This document shows positions 12,670 to 13,277 of a stretch of 13,277 bases of DNA, in pieces (position 1 is the first letter of the stretch; each line of letters begins with the position of its first letter). A program made the position numbers and the translations under genes. Where the stretch lies: contig JAFLJZ010000183.1 of assembly GCA_022712775.1 (NCBI GenBank), positions 1 through 13,277 on the forward strand. The letters are read 5' to 3'. Source of the DNA: Sulfurimonas sp. (GTDB taxonomy: Bacteria > Campylobacterota > Campylobacteria > Campylobacterales > Sulfurimonadaceae). The notes beneath the pieces were generated by a model that made no database searches, was not told where the DNA came from, and saw only the letters and a list, made by a program, of their open reading frames with translations.

Positions 12670-13277
12670 ATGACTATTAAATCAAAATTATCGTTAGTTA
12701 ATGTTCTTGTAGTATTTTTTTCACTTATGATTATACTTTTTACTGGTATAAAAGCATTAGAAGAAAGAACATCTCTTATTGAAGTTGGAGAGTTGAATAT
12801 TTTATCTACAAAGTTGAGTTTATTGATACATGAAACTCAAAAAGAGAGAGGGGCAAGTGCTGGTTTTTTAGGATCTAAAGGAACAAAGTTCTCTGATATT
12901 CTTCCTAAACAAAGAACTTTAACAGATAAAAGAAATCGTGAATTAGAAGCATATATTAATACTTTAGATTTAAATTTATTTTCAGATGAGCTACAAAAAG
13001 TAATCTCTAGTTTTAGAACTGATATGAGTAAAGTTACAAGTATTAGAGCTAAAGTAGATTCTTTAGCTATAAGTGTAAAAGATGAAGTAAAGTACTACAC
13101 AGGTATGAATGCAAAAATATTAAATATTGTGGGGCTAACAGCGAAGCTCGCAACTAATCCAGAGTTAGTAAAGTCACTTAACGCATATACAAATTTTTTA
13201 AAATCAAAAGAGCGAGCTGGAATAGAGAGAGCAGTTTTAAGTGCAACATTTGCAGCGGATAAGTTTGGTACGGGGAT
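12670..13277 (+). CDS. NIT-domain transmembrane receptor, probably a methyl-accepting chemotaxis protein (partial)
   Basis: The first 202 codons are present and the gene runs off the window. A transmembrane helix (about residues 8-27) is followed by a nitrate/nitrite-sensing (NIT) type domain. Its two diagnostic stretches are KERGASAGFLGSKG (58-71) and KERAGIERAVL (180-190). Family members sense small ligands such as nitrate in the periplasm and signal through HAMP plus MCP, GGDEF or kinase output. The output domain is outside the window, so 'chemotaxis' is a guess. AAAGG at 12658-12662, inside the STAS gene, is the ribosome-binding site, indicating coupling of the two genes. Confidence 0.85.
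   Translation, partial: MTIKSKLSLVNVLVVFFSLMIILFTGIKALEERTSLIEVGELNILSTKLSLLIHETQKERGASAGFLGSKGTKFSDILPKQRTLTDKRNRELEAYINTLDLNLFSDELQKVISSFRTDMSKVTSIRAKVDSLAISVKDEVKYYTGMNAKILNIVGLTAKLATNPELVKSLNAYTNFLKSKERAGIERAVLSATFAADKFGTG

Noticed and set aside
1..13277. CRISPR array, insertion sequence, integrase or phage genes
   Set aside because: No regularly spaced repeats, transposase motifs, tyrosine-recombinase motifs or structural phage proteins were seen on either strand. The tRNA genes also show no duplicated 3' ends that would mark an attachment site.

Overview
The window reads as chromosomal DNA of a low-GC member of the Campylobacterota, most like Sulfurimonas and its relatives. This is inferred from AT-rich codon use, promoters with strong -10 boxes and weak or absent -35 boxes, a short RarA, a heme-binding-domain/GGDEF protein, a bacteriohemerythrin and a NIT-domain receptor. 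I cannot name the species from the sequence.

Layout. 1-137 (minus): the 5' part of tRNA-His and a complete tRNA-Pro, transcribed from a near-ideal promoter at 181-209. 284-3549 (plus): an NSS-family sodium symporter, an unrecognised 91-aa protein, and a membrane diguanylate cyclase whose sensor domain carries a CxxCH heme motif. This run ends in a palindrome shared with the convergent minus-strand genes. 3561-7889 (minus), in order of transcription: a GSU2403-type nucleotidyltransferase-fold protein, yefM-yoeB toxin-antitoxin, the NAD(P)HX repair enzyme Nnr, thiG, and a hemerythrin overlapping thiG by 4 nt. Between nnr and thiG lies a GC-rich cluster of hairpins at 4789-4860. 8116-8685 (minus): a small outer-membrane beta-barrel protein with its own terminator. 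8813-12309 (plus): a tightly packed run of a small HTH protein, a two-TM small protein, a 30-aa single-TM microprotein, kdsD, an RsuA/RluB-type pseudouridine synthase and rarA. 12380 to the end (plus): a STAS-like protein and the start of a NIT-domain receptor that runs off the window.

How the genes work together. Much of the content is housekeeping: thiamine biosynthesis, nicotinamide-nucleotide repair, LPS Kdo precursor synthesis, rRNA modification and replication-fork maintenance. The signalling genes (heme DGC, hemerythrin, STAS/NIT receptor) suggest sensing of redox state, oxygen or nitrogen oxides. The block from the nucleotidyltransferase to yoeB looks like an accessory insertion beside nnr. 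The Shine-Dalgarno of nnr overlaps the end of yoeB, so nnr may be co-transcribed with the toxin-antitoxin pair.

Most worth a second look: the hairpin cluster with competing pairings before thiG; the paired GTAC operator of yefM, with a related dyad at the nucleotidyltransferase promoter; -10 boxes placed 6-8 nt before start codons, suggesting leaderless mRNAs; and the operon of tiny membrane proteins. I saw no CRISPR array, insertion sequence, phage gene or clearly new large system.
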